A stretch of DNA of 64,000 nucleotides. It comes from Embleya scabrispora (GTDB lineage: Bacteria; Actinomycetota; Actinomycetes; Streptomycetales; Streptomycetaceae). Position 1 is the first letter of the stretch. Every line of letters begins with the position of its first letter. Shown here in pieces: positions 19,304 to 32,586 of the stretch. The translations under genes and the position numbers were made by a program. The DNA lies in assembly GCF_002024165.1 (NCBI RefSeq), contig NZ_MWQN01000001.1:4815501-4879500 (forward strand), given 5' to 3'. Below the pieces are notes generated by a model. The model was not told where the DNA came from. It ran no database searches and was given only the letters and a program-made list of their open reading frames with translations.

Positions 19304-20224
19304 ATGACGCCGACCGATCTTTCCGCACTGCTGTCCCGGCCCTTCACCCTCGCCGTCGCCGCCCGCCACGGGGTCGGCCGGTCGGTCGTTCGACGCCTGG
19401 TGCGCGACGGCGACGTGCGTCGGGTCATACACGGGGTCTACGTCGGCGCGCACGTTGACGACACGCCGGAGGTGCGGGCCCGGGCCGCGGTCATGGTTCT
19501 GCCCCGCGGGGCCGTGGTCTGTGGGCGCACCGCGGCGAGGTTGCACGGCGTGCGCGTTCCGGCGCTGCCCCGAACGCAGGCACGGCGCGCGGCACCGATC
19601 GAGGTGGTCGTGCCGGTGGGGGCGGCTCTGCCCCGCCGGCACGGCTGCCGAGCGCGGATCATGGCGCTCGGGCCGGGGGAGACGGTGTGGCGGGCCGGGA
19701 TTCCGGTCACCTCGCCCGCCCGGACCGCGGCGGACCTGATCCGAACCTCGGATCGGGAGACCGGCGTGGTGGTGCTCGACGGGTTCCTGCGGGCCGGGCT
19801 GATCGCGCCCGACACGTTGGCGGCCCTGGTCGAGCGCTACGCCGGACACCCGGGGCGGCATCGGCTCGCCGAGGTGGTGCGGCTGGCCGACGGGCGCAGC
19901 GCGGGCGAGGACGAGACCCTATTGCGGCTGGCGCTGCTCGACGCCGGGTTGCCGGCGGCCGAGGTCGGCTGGGAGATCCGCTCGGCGTTCGGTCGGGTCC
20001 TGCGGCGCTTTGCGCTGGCCTGGCCGGGGGCGCGGGTCGGGGTGGAGCTGACCGACGACCGGCAGTGGGTCAGGGCGCGGCCTCGGAGCATCGCCGGGCA
20101 GCGCTGGCTCGTCTTGCACTGCCCGACACTCCAGGCGCGCGAGCGGCCGACGGCCACGGTCGCCCGGATCGGATCGGAGTTGCGGCTGCGGGAGCACCGC
20201 AACCGCGGCGACATCGCCGCGTGA
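19304..20224 (+). CDS. AbiEi-antitoxin-like winged-helix protein with DUF559-like C-terminus
   Basis: 306 residues from ATG 19304; no clear Shine-Dalgarno. The N-terminal ~60 residues (FTLAVAARHGVGRSVVRRLVRDGDVRRVIHGVY, quoted in part) fit the AbiEi antitoxin-type wing-helix that precedes a domain with RTAADLIR. The last third (EDETLLRLALLDAGLP ... RRFALAWPGARVGVE) resembles the restriction-endonuclease-like DUF559 fold, but the usual acidic YDG/H pattern is replaced by ELTDDRQW, so nuclease activity is doubtful. No AbiEii-type nucleotidyltransferase toxin gene is adjacent. Such orphan genes are abundant in actinobacteria; role unknown. Confidence 0.65.
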   Translation: MTPTDLSALLSRPFTLAVAARHGVGRSVVRRLVRDGDVRRVIHGVYVGAHVDDTPEVRARAAVMVLPRGAVVCGRTAARLHGVRVPALPRTQARRAAPIEVVVPVGAALPRRHGCRARIMALGPGETVWRAGIPVTSPARTAADLIRTSDRETGVVVLDGFLRAGLIAPDTLAALVERYAGHPGRHRLAEVVRLADGRSAGEDETLLRLALLDAGLPAAEVGWEIRSAFGRVLRRFALAWPGARVGVELTDDRQWVRARPRSIAGQRWLVLHCPTLQARERPTATVARIGSELRLREHRNRGDIAA

Positions 20225-20243
20225 GCGCCGGCATGCTGCGGCG

Positions 20244-20765
20244 ATGAACGTGGACGAGGCAGGGTCGGTGGTCACCGATCGGCTGGAGTTGATTCCGGTC
20301 GAGGTCGGTCACGCCGAGGAGATGGCACGGGTCCTGGGCGATCCGGTACTGCACACCTTCATCGGTGGTGAGCCGGAGGACGTGGACGCGCTGCGGGCGC
20401 GCTACACGCGCTGGGCGAAGGGATCGCCGGATCCCGACGTGGTTTGGTTGAACCGGGTGATCCGGCTGCGCTCGCGGGGGTGTCTGGTCGGCACGGTCCA
20501 GGCCACGGTGGGGCCCGGTCCGGTCGCCGACGTGGCCTGGGTGGTGGGAAGCCCCTGGCAGGGCCGGGGCATCGCCAAGGAGGCGGCCGTCGCCTGGGTG
20601 GCCTGGCTCCGGGCCCAAGGCATCGAAGAAATCCGCGCCCACATCCACCCGGCCAACACAGCCTCCGCCGCAGTCGCCGAAGCAGCATCCCTGACCCCCA
20701 CCGAAACATGGCAGGAAAACGAACAACGCTGGTCCACAACGAGCCCCACCCCAACACCCAAGTAA
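20244..20765 (+). CDS. RimJ/RimL-type GNAT N-acetyltransferase
   Basis: 173 residues from ATG 20244, 19 bases after the preceding gene. The N-terminus VTDRLELIPVEVGHAEEMARVL and the acetyl-CoA motif VVGSPWQGRGIAKEAA (about 104-119) are typical of the protein-N-terminal/antibiotic acetyltransferase branch; a late HIHPANTASAAVAEAASL motif completes it. Substrate unknown. It is the last gene before the long repeat cluster; the C-terminal ~20 residues are Thr/Pro-rich. Confidence 0.8.
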   Translation: MNVDEAGSVVTDRLELIPVEVGHAEEMARVLGDPVLHTFIGGEPEDVDALRARYTRWAKGSPDPDVVWLNRVIRLRSRGCLVGTVQATVGPGPVADVAWVVGSPWQGRGIAKEAAVAWVAWLRAQGIEEIRAHIHPANTASAAVAEAASLTPTETWQENEQRWSTTSPTPTPK

Positions 20766-21240
20766 CCCCAAGGGGCCCGCCCCACCCACCCCGGTGCGCA
20801 CCCCGCGCACGCGCCCACCGAGGTTTGCGCTTCCGGTTGCGGCTACGGGCGTCGGCGCGAGCTCGTCCGAGCAGGTGACGGTCCGCACCGGCGTTCGGCG
20901 CTCCAAGACTTGAGCCTTCCGACGAGACGCGCGCATCGCTCGGCGATAACCGGCCGGCAGCGGGGGCGGAAGGGTCGGACGCTTCCGGCGCGCGCTGCGC
21001 CTTTGACTGCGGGTGGCCGGCCGGTCCGGGGCTTGTCCGCGTCGGTGGTAGGCCGCCGCCGACGTTCGGGGCTCCAAGAGTCCGGCTTTCGACGAGACGG
21101 GTGCGTTGCTCGCCGAAAACCGGCCTGCGGTGGCGGGCAGGGAGGGCGCTCGGGTCGAGTCGCCCGGCGAGGCTCTCCGAGTGGGTCGGTCGTTCCAGGC
21201 GGCCGTTGCACTCTCGGCCGCGTGCCGTCAGGTGCGGGGT

Positions 21241-21610
21241 CCGTCCGCGTCGGTGGCGGCCGCCGCCGGCGTTAGGGGCTCCGGGACCTGGGGTTTCCGG
21301 CGAGGCGGGTGTGTTGGTCGGGGAAAAGCGGCCAACGGCGGCAGGCCGGGGAGGAAACTCAAGTCGTGTCCGCCGGGCTTGCGTTCCCGAGCGGGCCGGG
21401 TAGTCCTTGACGGGCATTTAGCCTTGGGCTGCGGGTGGCCGGTCCGAGTCGGTGATGGGCCGCCGACGGCATCCGGGGCTCCGAGGCTGCGGCTTCCGGT
21501 GAGACGCGCGTTGCCCGGGGGAAGCGGCCAACGGCGTCGGGCCGGGGTGGGGGCTCGGGTCGAGTCCTCTCGGGAGGCTTCGCGCGCGGGCCGGGTGTTT
21601 CCGGCGGGCG
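21241..21610 (+). repeat. Left arm of the long inverted repeat
   Basis: About 370 bases holding the two inner left repeat units. Its reverse complement matches 21958-22285; for example the 60 bases 21301-21360 differ from 22164-22223 at only two positions. The other arm lacks a 45-base and an 11-base stretch present here. Confidence 0.8.
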
Positions 21611-21957
21611 TTGGGGAGGTGTTGGGGTTCGAAACCGGATAGCGGTGGGTGGTTGTGGGCTTTGAGCTTCGGTGACCTGCGGTTTTGTGGTGACCAGGTG
21701 GAACGGCGGGTGTCGAGTGCCGGTTTCATGCGCTATGGCCCCGTCGATGCCGGTGAGAAGACCGAAACTGCCCGGTCGGGGTCGGCTTCGGGCGCTGCGG
21801 CCTCGTAGAGGCCCTTGAGGAGACGGAAAGTGCTCAGTCGCGGCCGAAACCGGATTCCGAGGCACCTGAAACAGCCCGCCGCTCGCGCTGACCTGCGGAT
21901 TTCTCTCACGCCGGGGCAAGAGCGCCCCGCGCCATCCGAGTTCGTGACCACATGGCC
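21611..21957. other. Centre between the inverted repeat arms
   Basis: About 347 bases unlike the flanking units. It has its own repeats: CGAAACCGGAT at 21630 and 21845, TGACCTGCGG at 21673 and 21889 (both ~215 apart), and a 27-base imperfect duplication at 21755 and 21817. A small hairpin GGCCTC-GTA-GAGGCC lies near 21799. No gene supported. Confidence 0.5.
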
Positions 21958-22285
21958 CGCCCGCCGGAACCACCCGGCCCCCTCGCGAAGCCTCCCGAGA
22001 GGACTCGACCAACGCGCGCGTCTCACCGGAAGCCGCAGCCTCGGAGCCCCGGACGCCGTCGGCAGCCCATCACCGACTCGGACCGGCCCCGGGTCGGCCA
22101 CCCGCAGCCCAAGGCTCAATGCCCGTCGAGGACTACGGGAACACAGGCCCGGCGGACACGACTTGAGCCTCCTCCCCGGCCTGCCGCCGTTGGCCGCTTT
22201 TCCCCGACCAACACACCCGCCTCGCCGAAAGCTCGGAGTCTCGGATCCCGCACGCCGGCGGCAGTCGACCACTGACTCGGACCGG
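21958..22285 (-). repeat. Right arm of the long inverted repeat
   Basis: About 328 bases, reverse complement of 21241-21610 with two deletions (45 bases after GAGGACTCGACC, 11 bases after GAGGACTAC) and a 9-base insertion near 22090. Confidence 0.8.
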
Positions 22286-22846
22286 CCACCCGCCGTTCAA
22301 GGCTCAATGCCCGTCGAGGACTACCCGGCCCGCTCGGGAACGCAGGCCCGGCGGACTCGACCCGAGCCCCCTCCCCGGCCTGCCGCCGTTGGCCGCTTTT
22401 CCCCGACCAGCACGCCCATCTCGCCGAAAGCCCCAGGGCCCGGAGCCCACGCCGGTGGCGGCCCACGTTCGACTCGGACTAATCCCGCACCAGCCGACTC
22501 GCAGCCCAAGGCTCAATGCCCGTCGAGGACTACCCGGCCCGCTCGGGAACGCAAGCTCGGCGGACTCGACTCGAGCCTCCTCCCCGGCCTGCCGCTGTTG
22601 GGGCTTTTCCCTGGGCAACGCTTCCTTCTCGCCGAGGGTCCCAGGGCTTGGGGCCCCGACGCCGGCGGTGGCTCGCCTTTGACTTGGGGCGGTTCCGGGG
22701 GGCTGACCGTGGGCGCTGGGTGGTGATGGTGGGGTCGTGGGCGGGGGTGCCCGGTGGGTGATCGATGTGATGTTGCGGCTGCTGTACCCGGTTGGGCCGT
22801 TCGGTGCTTTGGCTGTGGGTGGGGCTAGGTTGATGGTGGGTCGGGG

Positions 22847-25387
22847 TCAGTTGTCGCCGGAGACTCGTAGGACCAGGATGGCCATGTCGTCTCGGGCCTG
22901 TTCTTCGGCGAATTGTTCGACCGCGCGGTGGATTCGGGCCGCTACCGCGCCGGCGGTCAGGCCCGTGCAGCCGGACAGGACCTCGGCCAGGCCGTCGTCG
23001 CCGAGCATGCGGGTGCCCTCGCGGCGTTCGGTGACGCCGTCGGTGACGCAGACCAGGACGTCGCCCGGGTCCAGGTCCACCGTCTCCAGGACCAGGTCGA
23101 CCTCGTCCATGACGCCGAGCAGCGGCTGCGGGGTGGCCACCGCGTCGACCGTGCCGTCGGGGCGCAGGCGCAGCGGGAGCGGATGGCCCGCGGAGACCAG
23201 GCTGAGGCGTACGCCGCCGCCGTCGCGGTGGGTCAAGTGGCCGTGCAGGAGGGTCAGGAACCGGCTGCGCGGGCCCTCGTCCAGGATCGCGGTGTTCAGC
23301 CGTTGCAGGACGGCGGGCACCGACAAGCCCTCGCGGGTCAGCAACCGCAGCGCCTGGCGGGCCAGTCCGGTGACCGCGGCGGCCTCCGGGCCGGTGCCGC
23401 ACACGTCGCCGATGGCGAAGCCCCACTTGTCCTCGCCGATGGTGAACAGGTCGTAGAAGTCGCCGCCGACCTCGTTGCCCTCGCCGGAGGCCTGGTAGAC
23501 GACCTCGACGTCCACCCCCGGCACCTTGGGCAGCTCCGGCGGCAGCAGGCTGCGCTGGAGGGCCTGGCTGGTCGCGTTGCGCTCCGAGTACAGCCGGGCG
23601 TTGTCCATCGCCAGCGCGGCGCGGCGGGACAGGTCCTCGGCGAGTTCCAGGGTGTCCCGGCGGAACCGGTCGCCGGCCAGGATGCCGAAGGTCAGCATGC
23701 CGATGCCGCGCCCCCGGGCGACCAGCGGCAGCGTGACCGCCTCGCCGGTGACCAGGTCGCTGTGCTCGCGCACCACCTCGGGGTCCAGGGACCGCAGGCC
23801 CAGCCAGCGCCGGGCACCGGGCGTGGGCTGCGCGCGCGGCGCCTCGGCACGGTCGAGCAGTGCGCGCAGGTCGTCGATCCGCATCTCGTCGGCGTGCCAC
23901 ACCACGCTCAGCACCGGTGCGTGCGACTCGCCGGTGTGCACCGCGCACCAGGTGCCCAGTCGCGGCACCACGATCTGGGCGATCATGGCCAGCGTCATCT
24001 CCGGGTCGAGGGTGCCGGCCAGCAGGTCGGACGCTTCGGCGAGGAAGGACAGCGAGCCGCGCCGGACCCGCTCCAACTCGGACAGGCGCGCGCTCTCCAC
24101 GGTCAGCGAGACCCGGTCGGCGGCGCGCTGGAGCCGGGCCGCGTCGTCGTTGTCGAAGCGGGCCGCCGACTCCGAGGCGACGCCGAGTGTGCCGGTGAGC
24201 CGGCCCTCGACCTTGAGCGGCACGGTCACCGCCGAGCGCATCCGGGTCTCCTGGAGGATCGGCACCGCGTCGGGCCCGGCCACCAGGTCCTCGTGCACGG
24301 CGGGCATCCGGGCCGAGCCGTAGCGGCCCACCGAGGTCTCCACCGGCACGCGCGACAGCCGGTGCACGGCGCCCGCCAGGCCGGTGGTCGCGCGCACCTC
24401 CATCTCGCTCTCGTCGTCGGTGGCCAGCAGCACGAACGCGGCGTCGGCGTCGAGCAGGTCGCGCGCACGTTCGACCGCGCGCTGGAGCAGGTCCTCCAGG
24501 CCCAGCCGGCTCAGCCCGTCGATCCCGTCCCATTCGCTGTCCACCGGGATCGCCGCCCCGGCGCGACCGCGCGAGGCGTCCCGGTTCTCCAGCAGCGCGC
24601 GGGCCTGCGCGGGCACCAGGAGCGCGACCAGCGCGGGGTCGCCGTCGGCGTCGCGCAGCCGCACGTGCGACGCGAAGACGCGCGTGGCCACCCCGTCGGC
24701 GGCGCGCACGTCGTAGCCGCCCTGCCAACGGGACAGCTCCAGCATCTCGTCCAGGGTCAGCTCGGTGCCCGGCGTCTGCGGCCAGGCGATCAGGTCGCCC
24801 AGCGCCATGCCGATCGCCTCGGTGTCACCGAGGCCGAACAACCGGGCCGCCTCGGGGCTCCAGTGGGTCACCTTGCGCGAGGCGTCGGCGTGCACCACCG
24901 CCACGCGGACCGGCACCGCGGCGTCGGGCAGCGCGTTGGCGGGCAGCAGCGGCCCGGCCGAACTGGTCGCCGAGACCGGGTCGGGCAGTTCGAGCCGGAA
25001 CCACACCCGCTTGACGTTCTTGGCGTATTCGACCCCCCACGCCGAGGCCAGCGACGCGGACAGGAACAGCCCGCGGCCGCTCTCGTCGCCGTCGTCGAAG
25101 CCGGTCGCCGGCTCCGGCAGCTCCCGGCTGGGGTAGTGGTCGGTGACCTCGATCTGCACGCCGCCGTCGTAGCGCACGCACGAGACCTCGGCCGAGGTGC
25201 CCGCGTGCACGATCGCGTTCGTGACCAACTCGCTGGTCAGCAGTACGGCGTCGTCGACCACGTCACCGGCGTCCCAATCGGTGAGCGTTTTGCGGACGAA
25301 CGAGCGTGCGGCCGCCACGGACCTGCCCTCGGGTGCGAAGGCAGCGCTCATCCGGGCAGTGATGAGCATGCTCGTTCCCTGATCCAT
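22847..25387 (-). CDS. osaC: OsaC-type multidomain stress regulator (RsbW-like kinase, PAS, GAF, PP2C phosphatase)
   Basis: 846 residues from ATG 25387, with GGGAG four bases upstream; the frame extends upstream but that part has no ribosome site. Domains: RsbW-like ATPase ~8-130 (ELVTNAIVHAG, ESGRGLFLSA), PAS ~145-265 (VTHWSPEAARLFGL), two GAF domains ~295-600, and SpoIIE/PP2C phosphatase ~615-846 (NEVGGDFYDLF, IGDVCGTGPEAA, CVTDGVTERR). Divergent from osaA, as in S. coelicolor, where OsaC binds SigB and returns its activity to base level after osmotic shock. Orthology is inferred from architecture and position. Confidence 0.9.
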   Translation of the reverse strand: MDQGTSMLITARMSAAFAPEGRSVAAARSFVRKTLTDWDAGDVVDDAVLLTSELVTNAIVHAGTSAEVSCVRYDGGVQIEVTDHYPSRELPEPATGFDDGDESGRGLFLSASLASAWGVEYAKNVKRVWFRLELPDPVSATSSAGPLLPANALPDAAVPVRVAVVHADASRKVTHWSPEAARLFGLGDTEAIGMALGDLIAWPQTPGTELTLDEMLELSRWQGGYDVRAADGVATRVFASHVRLRDADGDPALVALLVPAQARALLENRDASRGRAGAAIPVDSEWDGIDGLSRLGLEDLLQRAVERARDLLDADAAFVLLATDDESEMEVRATTGLAGAVHRLSRVPVETSVGRYGSARMPAVHEDLVAGPDAVPILQETRMRSAVTVPLKVEGRLTGTLGVASESAARFDNDDAARLQRAADRVSLTVESARLSELERVRRGSLSFLAEASDLLAGTLDPEMTLAMIAQIVVPRLGTWCAVHTGESHAPVLSVVWHADEMRIDDLRALLDRAEAPRAQPTPGARRWLGLRSLDPEVVREHSDLVTGEAVTLPLVARGRGIGMLTFGILAGDRFRRDTLELAEDLSRRAALAMDNARLYSERNATSQALQRSLLPPELPKVPGVDVEVVYQASGEGNEVGGDFYDLFTIGEDKWGFAIGDVCGTGPEAAAVTGLARQALRLLTREGLSVPAVLQRLNTAILDEGPRSRFLTLLHGHLTHRDGGGVRLSLVSAGHPLPLRLRPDGTVDAVATPQPLLGVMDEVDLVLETVDLDPGDVLVCVTDGVTERREGTRMLGDDGLAEVLSGCTGLTAGAVAARIHRAVEQFAEEQARDDMAILVLRVSGDN

Positions 25388-25688
25388 ACACTCCCGCATC
25401 TGCGACGAACGGCGGCTGCGGTGACGAATCCGGCTCCACAGTCCGGCAGATTCGCACCCTATCGGTTTCGGACGATCGGGCGGACCCCTTCCAAACAGTG
25501 ACGCATCGATCACGTTTTCGACAGATGTCCCGTCCGAGCGTGCCTTTCGAGCCCGCACTTCGCGGATGACAAGCACCATCCTCCCGGACCGCCTCTGCTC
25601 TCAACCCTGTGAGTGAAAGACTGTGGCAGGCAAGCGGCCGGAGGCACGAACGGTCGCGGCGAATCTGGTCCGGCGGAGGAAATGCGAG
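25388..25688. promoter_or_regulatory. Divergent osaC-osaA control region
   Basis: 301 bases between the two starts. GTGA-N8-TCAC (25498-25513) is a short dyad. On the osaC strand GGGTGC (25454-25459) resembles the GGGTAC/T -10 element of streptomycete SigB promoters, but no matching -35 was seen. SigB control is known for S. coelicolor osaC; here it is only suggested. Confidence 0.4.
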
Positions 25689-31382
<5,694 letters not shown>

Positions 31383-31783
31383 TTCGCTTCCCGGGTGGCA
31401 AGCACCACATGATGGAACCCGTATGGTCGAACCGGCGTTGAAGGAGTGGAGGGGTCGATGCGGTGTCGTCGCAACCGTAGGTCGGGCTGTGGTGACACCA
31501 TGCGGTCGTCTGTTCCGGAATACCTGCCGAGCCGATCGCCTGGCCACTACCATGACCGGGACGAGCACCAGCCGGAACGTGTGCTCGACCGGCGTGGAGT
31601 GCGTCGGGGCGATCTCGGCCGACGGTGTGCCGGGCCGAACCGTGTCGATCGAGGCCGTGTCATTCTGGGCAGCGTCAGCAGTGCCGGCAGTGTCAACCAG
31701 GCAAACCGAAATCATGCACAAGGACGAGTGGAGCCGACCGATACGCGGGGTTACCCACCGTGTCGGATCGAAGAGGGTGGGCC
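31383..31783 (+). other. osaA-osaB intergenic region, no confident gene
   Basis: 401 bases. A 113-codon frame from GTG 31446 (AAGGAG just before it) ends with TGA inside the osaB start (ATGA), but its product is Arg-rich, without recognisable features, and looks like chance translation. An osaB promoter may lie here; none was identified. Confidence 0.4.
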
Positions 31784-32476
31784 ATGACGGAGAAGGCCAA
31801 GATCCTCCTGGTCGATGACCGTCAGGAGAATCTGCTCGCCCTGGAGGCGATCCTGTCCGCGCTGGACCAGACCCTGGTTCGGGCGCACTCGGGCGAGGAA
31901 GCCCTCAAGGCGCTGCTCACGGACGAGTTCGCGGTGATTCTGCTCGACGTCCAGATGCCCGGTATGGGCGGGTTCGAGACGGCCGCGCACATCAAGCGGC
32001 GGGAGAAGACCCGCGACATCCCGATCATCTTCCTGACCGCGATCAACCACGGTCCGCACCACACCTTCCGCGGCTACGCGGCCGGCGCGGTCGACTACAT
32101 CTCCAAGCCCTTCGACCCGTGGGTGCTGCGCGCCAAGGTCTCGGTGTTCGTGGATCTGTACAAGAAGAACTGCCAGTTGCGCGAGCAGGCCACGCTGCTG
32201 CGCGGGCGCCTGGAGGGGCCCGCGGGCGGCGACCGGGCCGGGGCGGACGTGATCGCGGAGTTGTCCACCCGGCTGGCCGCGGTCGAGGAGCAGGCCGACG
32301 GCATGGCCAAGCAGGTCGAGTCGACCGACGACCCGATCCTGGCCGCCTCCGCGGTGCAACTGCGCCGCCGGGTGGCCCGGATGCGTGCCGCGCTCGACGC
32401 CCTCGCGCCGGCCACGGCCGGCCACGGCGGACCCCCGCTGGTCCCGGCCCCGGACAAGGGCGAGGCGGCCGGCTGA
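31784..32476 (+). CDS. osaB: OsaB-type response regulator with coiled-coil output
   Basis: 230 residues from ATG 31784, with GAGGGTGG upstream. Receiver domain ~1-125: acidic pair in ILLVDDRQEN, phospho-acceptor D55 in ILLDVQMPG, Thr in IFLTAI and Lys in YISKPFD. The remaining ~100 residues have no DNA-binding domain but are helical, with coiled-coil character (LREQATLLRGRL, ELSTRLAAVEEQA). This matches OsaB of S. coelicolor, needed for osmoadaptation and aerial growth under osmotic stress; output is presumably by protein-protein contact. Located downstream of its likely kinase osaA. Confidence 0.88.
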   Translation: MTEKAKILLVDDRQENLLALEAILSALDQTLVRAHSGEEALKALLTDEFAVILLDVQMPGMGGFETAAHIKRREKTRDIPIIFLTAINHGPHHTFRGYAAGAVDYISKPFDPWVLRAKVSVFVDLYKKNCQLREQATLLRGRLEGPAGGDRAGADVIAELSTRLAAVEEQADGMAKQVESTDDPILAASAVQLRRRVARMRAALDALAPATAGHGGPPLVPAPDKGEAAG

Positions 32477-32586
32477 CCCCGGAGCGCCCGCGCGGACCGG
32501 ACCGTCGACGACGGCCCGGTCCGACACGGCGCGCGCTCCGGGCCGGGACGCATGAGGTGGGGAGGGTCCACCGGTAACCTCGGGAC

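Larger units (their letters stand above)
20830..22690. repeat. Palindromically arranged cluster of about eight diverged ~190-210 bp repeats
   Basis: A gene-free 1.9 kb. Right half, copies start with AAGGCTCAATGCCCGTCGAG at 22111, 22299 and 22508 (spacing 188 and 209), plus a shortened copy at about 21958-22110. Left half, four copies in the opposite orientation ending near 21018, 21228, 21426 and 21610; the inner left pair is the near-exact reverse complement of the inner right pair, the outer left ones are more diverged. A conserved core reads GTTGGCCGCTTTTCCCCGAC. The spacings are not multiples of three and every frame shifts between copies, so it is not a repetitive protein gene. No transposase, reverse transcriptase or CRISPR-like spacers. 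Function unknown. Confidence 0.8.

Noticed and set aside
20830-22690. CRISPR array or IS element
   Set aside because: Units are ~200 bp, diverged, contiguous and in both orientations; no spacers, Cas genes, transposase or target duplications.
20766-22730. Several overlapping frames of 60-350 codons on both strands in the repeat cluster
   Set aside because: Frames shift between repeat copies, no ribosome sites or domains, Arg/Pro/Gly-rich products. The cluster is treated as noncoding.
31423-31818. 131-codon frame between osaA and osaB
   Set aside because: No ribosome site; runs into osaB in another frame and has no features.
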